Shown one piece after another: positions 60,696-64,000 of a stretch of DNA of 64,000 nt. The DNA is from Bacteroidetes bacterium MedPE-SWsnd-G1 (GTDB taxonomy: Bacteria; Bacteroidota; Bacteroidia; Flavobacteriales; Flavobacteriaceae): NCBI GenBank assembly GCA_001874265.1, contig MPDD01000007.1, forward strand, positions 1 through 64,000, read 5' to 3'. How positions within the stretch are numbered: position 1 is the stretch's first letter; each line of letters opens with the position of its first letter. The notes beneath the pieces are model-generated. The model did no database searches and was not told the DNA's origin. It saw nothing but the letters and a program-made list of their open reading frames with translations. The translations under genes were made by a program, and so were the position numbers.

Positions 60696-61298
60696 TTGAG
60701 TTTAGTTAGATTAGATATAAAAGGAATTTCATATAGCCAAACACAAAGTGGTGCATATGCCTTAGTATTGAGTGAGGTTGATGGATCGCGAACTCTTCCA
60801 ATTGTAATTGGCGCTTTTGAAGCACAATCTATTGCAATTGCACTTGAAAAAGAAATAAAACCACCTAGACCTTTAACACACGATCTCTTTAAAAGTTTTG
60901 CTGACAGGTTTCATATTATTATTAAACAAGTTATCATACATAAATTGGTAGATGGTGTTTTCTACTCTAGTTTAATCTGTGAAAGAGATGGTATAAAGGA
61001 AATTATAGATACTAGAACATCAGATGCTATTGCTTTGGCAACTCGTTTTGATGCACCAATATTCACCTATGAAAATATATTAGACAAAGCAGGTGTATAT
61101 CTAAAATTAAAAGACGAAGAAGAAGTTGAAGAAGAAGAGTTGATTTTAGAAGATTTAATTCCTGAAACCATTGAAGAAACTTCATATTCTTCTGAAAGTT
61201 TAGAGTCGTTGAATCAAAAATTGTCGGAAGCTGTTACTAACGAAGACTACGAATTAGCTGCTAAAATTCGAGACGAAATAAATAAAAGAAATATCTAA
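60696..61298 (+). CDS. Bifunctional nuclease family protein (DUF151) with C-terminal UVR motif; TTG start
   Basis: GSRTLPIVIGAFEAQSIAIALE, TRTSDAIALATR; UVR-like LNQKLSEAVTNEDYELAAKIRDEIN. Confidence 0.92.
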   Translation: MSLVRLDIKGISYSQTQSGAYALVLSEVDGSRTLPIVIGAFEAQSIAIALEKEIKPPRPLTHDLFKSFADRFHIIIKQVIIHKLVDGVFYSSLICERDGIKEIIDTRTSDAIALATRFDAPIFTYENILDKAGVYLKLKDEEEVEEEELILEDLIPETIEETSYSSESLESLNQKLSEAVTNEDYELAAKIRDEINKRNI

Positions 61299-61303
61299 CT
61301 TAT

Positions 61304-62701
61304 ATGAATAAAAAACTGCTTTTAACTATTGGTATGCTCTTTAGTTTTATCGTAACAAATGCTCAAGATGCAGCCCAAGCAGGTATCATTCAAAGTCAAG
61401 GCATTTCGCTTTCTTCAGTTTTAAGAGGTGTATTAGGAATGGTTTCCCTTATAGTTTTAGCCTTTCTTTTTAGTTCTAACAAAAGAGCCATTAATTGGAA
61501 AACAGTTGGAATTGGTCTTGGAATTCAGCTTTTTATTGCTATAGGTGTTCTAAAAGTTCCATTTATTCAGGTTATTTTCGAATCTATCGGTAAAATATTT
61601 GTTAAGGTTCTTGATTTTACGAGAGCTGGTAGTAAGTTTTTATTCGAAGGGTTAGTGGTAGATATGGATACGTTTGGATTCATTTTTGCATTTCAAGTCT
61701 TACCAACAATTTTATTCTTTTCCGCACTAACTTCCGTATTATTTTATTTAGGAGTAATTCAATGGGTAGTAAAGGCATTTGGTTGGTTATTATCTAAACT
61801 ATTAAAAATTTCTGGCGCTGAAAGTTTAAGTGTTGCAGGAAATATATTCCTTGGTCAAACCGAGGCTCCCTTATTAATTAAGGCTTATTTAGAAAAAATG
61901 AATAAGTCTGAAATGCTATTGGTTATGATTGGCGGTATGGCAACAGTCGCTGGAGCGGTATTAGCAGCTTATATTGGATTTTTAGGAGGCGATGACCCGG
62001 TATTAAGGTTACAATATGCAAAGCATTTGCTAGCAGCCTCAGTTATGGCTGCACCTGGTGCAATTGTTATATCAAAAATTTTATACCCTCAAACAGAATC
62101 AATTGATACCGATGTAAAAGTATCTTCAGATAAAATTGGATCTAATATATTAGATGCGATTGCAAACGGAACAACGGAAGGATTAAAACTAGCTGTAAAC
62201 GTGGGTGCCATGTTATTAGTATTTGTTGCTTTTATTGCAATGATAAATTTTGGATTTGACAAAATAGGTCATTATACAGGAATTAATGATTGGGTAATTT
62301 CAAATACAAGTTATGATGGCTTGTCTTTAGAATTAATTTTAGGTACCGTTTTTGCTCCTTTAATGTGGTTAATTGGCATTGCCAGTGAAGATATGATGAT
62401 GATGGGGCAGTTATTAGGAATTAAACTTGCAGCAAGTGAATTTGTAGGGTATATACAATTAGCAGAATTAAAAGATGTGGCTAGTGCAACACATTTAACT
62501 TATAATAAGTCAATTATTATGGCTACCTATATGCTTTGTGGATTTGCAAATTTTGCATCTATAGGGATTCAGATAGGTGGAATTGGTTCTTTAGCTCCAG
62601 GACAGCGTAAAGTATTGTCAGAATTTGGAATGAAAGCATTAATTGGAGGTACTATTGCTTCACTAATGTCTGCCACAATTGCAGGAATGATTATCGGATA
62701 A
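61304..62701 (+). CDS. CNT-family nucleoside transporter
   Basis: NIFLGQTEAPLLIKAYLEKMNKSEM, GFANFASIGIQIGGIGSLAPGQR. Confidence 0.94.
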   Translation: MNKKLLLTIGMLFSFIVTNAQDAAQAGIIQSQGISLSSVLRGVLGMVSLIVLAFLFSSNKRAINWKTVGIGLGIQLFIAIGVLKVPFIQVIFESIGKIFVKVLDFTRAGSKFLFEGLVVDMDTFGFIFAFQVLPTILFFSALTSVLFYLGVIQWVVKAFGWLLSKLLKISGAESLSVAGNIFLGQTEAPLLIKAYLEKMNKSEMLLVMIGGMATVAGAVLAAYIGFLGGDDPVLRLQYAKHLLAASVMAAPGAIVISKILYPQTESIDTDVKVSSDKIGSNILDAIANGTTEGLKLAVNVGAMLLVFVAFIAMINFGFDKIGHYTGINDWVISNTSYDGLSLELILGTVFAPLMWLIGIASEDMMMMGQLLGIKLAASEFVGYIQLAELKDVASATHLTYNKSIIMATYMLCGFANFASIGIQIGGIGSLAPGQRKVLSEFGMKALIGGTIASLMSATIAGMIIG

Positions 62702-62869
62702 TTATTGATAAATTCTATTTTATCATCAATTCCAACGCACCAAACTTTCGTTAATAACTTTTAAAGAAATCAAAGATTTTAAGGAATCAACTCATTGGTT
62801 TTTAATTATTTTTAGCAACGAATTTTACGCAAAAAAATCTCTTATTTTTAATAGATATAAGACTCAAAT

Positions 62870-63694
62870 ATGAAACAATACTTAGACTTAATAAAGCACG
62901 TTCAAGAAAACGGTTTTGAAAAAACTGACAGAACAGGAACAGGAACCAAAAGTGTTTTTGGTTATCAAATGCGTTTTAATTTGGAAGAAGGGTTTCCAAT
63001 GGTTACAACTAAAAAATTACACTTAAAGTCTATTATTCATGAATTATTGTGGTTTTTAAAAGGGGATACAAACATTGATTATCTTAAAGAGCATAATGTA
63101 AAAATTTGGGATGCTTGGGCAGATGAAAATGGAGATTTAGGTCCAGTTTATGGTCATCAGTGGAGAAATTGGAATAGCGATGGAATCGATCAAATTACCG
63201 AAGTCATCAATCAAATCAAAAATAATCCGGATAGTAGAAGAATGATTGTTTCTGCTTGGAACCCTAGTGTTTTACCAGATACTTCTGTTTCATTTTCTGA
63301 AAATGTTGCAAATAACAAGGCTGCTCTGCCTCCATGTCATGCATTTTTTCAATTTTATGTAGCTGATGGCAAATTATCTTGTCAGTTGTATCAGCGCAGT
63401 GCAGATATATTTTTAGGCGTTCCTTTTAACATTGCTTCGTACGCATTATTGGTAATGATGATGGCGCAGGTCTGTGGTTTAGGCTACGGAGATTTTGTAC
63501 ACACCTTTGGCGATGCTCACATATATAACAATCATCAAGAACAAATAGATTTACAGTTATCTAGAGACCCAAAACCACTACCTACAATGAAATTGAACCC
63601 TGAGATTACAGATATATTCGATTTTAAATTTGAAGATTTTGAATTGGTAAATTACAATCCTCACCCAACAATTAGAGGTAAGGTTTCGGTTTAA
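62870..63694 (+). CDS. thyA: Thymidylate synthase
   Basis: [60 protein letters not shown]. Confidence 0.98.
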   Translation: MKQYLDLIKHVQENGFEKTDRTGTGTKSVFGYQMRFNLEEGFPMVTTKKLHLKSIIHELLWFLKGDTNIDYLKEHNVKIWDAWADENGDLGPVYGHQWRNWNSDGIDQITEVINQIKNNPDSRRMIVSAWNPSVLPDTSVSFSENVANNKAALPPCHAFFQFYVADGKLSCQLYQRSADIFLGVPFNIASYALLVMMMAQVCGLGYGDFVHTFGDAHIYNNHQEQIDLQLSRDPKPLPTMKLNPEITDIFDFKFEDFELVNYNPHPTIRGKVSV

Positions 63695-63703
63695 ATTATT
63701 GAT

Positions 63704-64000
63704 ATGAACAATTCAAATCAAGTGGTTACAATAATTGCCGCCATTGCAGAAAACAATGCCTTAGGAAAAGATAATGATCTAATTTGGCATTTACCAGCCG
63801 ACTTAAAACGCTTTAAAAAAACAACTTCTGGTCACCATATCATTATGGGTAGAAACACTTTTGAATCTATTGGTAAACCTCTACCAAATAGAACAACGGT
63901 TATAATTACTCGAAATAAAAATTACACTTCTGCTGGCTGTGTAATTGTTGATAGCTTAGATAAAGCATTAGAAGTTGCAAAAGAGGATGAATCTCCTTTT
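63704..64000 (+). CDS. folA: Dihydrofolate reductase, truncated by window end
   Basis: IIAAIAENNALGKDNDLIWHLPADLKRFKKTTSGHHIIMGRNTFESIGKPLPNRTTVIITR. Confidence 0.96.
   Translation, partial: MNNSNQVVTIIAAIAENNALGKDNDLIWHLPADLKRFKKTTSGHHIIMGRNTFESIGKPLPNRTTVIITRNKNYTSAGCVIVDSLDKALEVAKEDESPF

Noticed and set aside
1-64000. CRISPR array, prophage, IS element, toxin-antitoxin or defence island
   Set aside because: No regularly spaced repeats, transposase, integrase, phage structural or recognised defence genes seen; gene content is mainly core metabolism.

Overview
AT-rich chromosomal segment from a Bacteroidota member, very likely family Flavobacteriaceae. Support: TAnnTTTG-type -7 promoter boxes, GLPGLI-family proteins, DUF5686 and CarboxypepD_reg-like outer-membrane proteins, HEPN-type sulfite reductase and a PID-CTERM-like sorting tail. 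Gene density is high. I found no CRISPR array, prophage, IS element or integrase. Content from left to right: ExbB/ExbD cluster; tRNA-Ser; asparaginase; acc-fabH-rpmF-pdxA region; tRNA(CAU); TetR-TolC-HlyD-RND efflux operon; M14 peptidase; tRNA-Asp; thioredoxin; a large methionine/sulfur-assimilation supercluster (about 26.1-42.4 kb); a GLPGLI/outer-membrane/two-component module; GH53 galactanase; membrane and soluble pyrophosphatases; PdhB; ETF; CNT transporter; thyA-folA. Most novelty is regulatory. (1) A candidate trp-style attenuator lies upstream of the O-acetylhomoserine sulfhydrylase gene. It has a 22-aa leader peptide, MNKISNKMRFMMCKYYAEAYFG, and three mutually exclusive 9-nt arms. (2) A SAM-II/SAM-V-like pseudoknot lies upstream of metK. 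(3) A clear SAM-I riboswitch lies upstream of metX. (4) A small stem-loop element with covarying arms recurs in the sulfur cluster gaps. (5) A 10-bp-period direct-repeat operator is centred between identical divergent -7 boxes separating GLPGLI genes from a two-component operon. (6) Likely TetR, Rrf2 and etf operators were found. All functional claims beyond direct sequence reading are predictions; no searches or folding programs were run.
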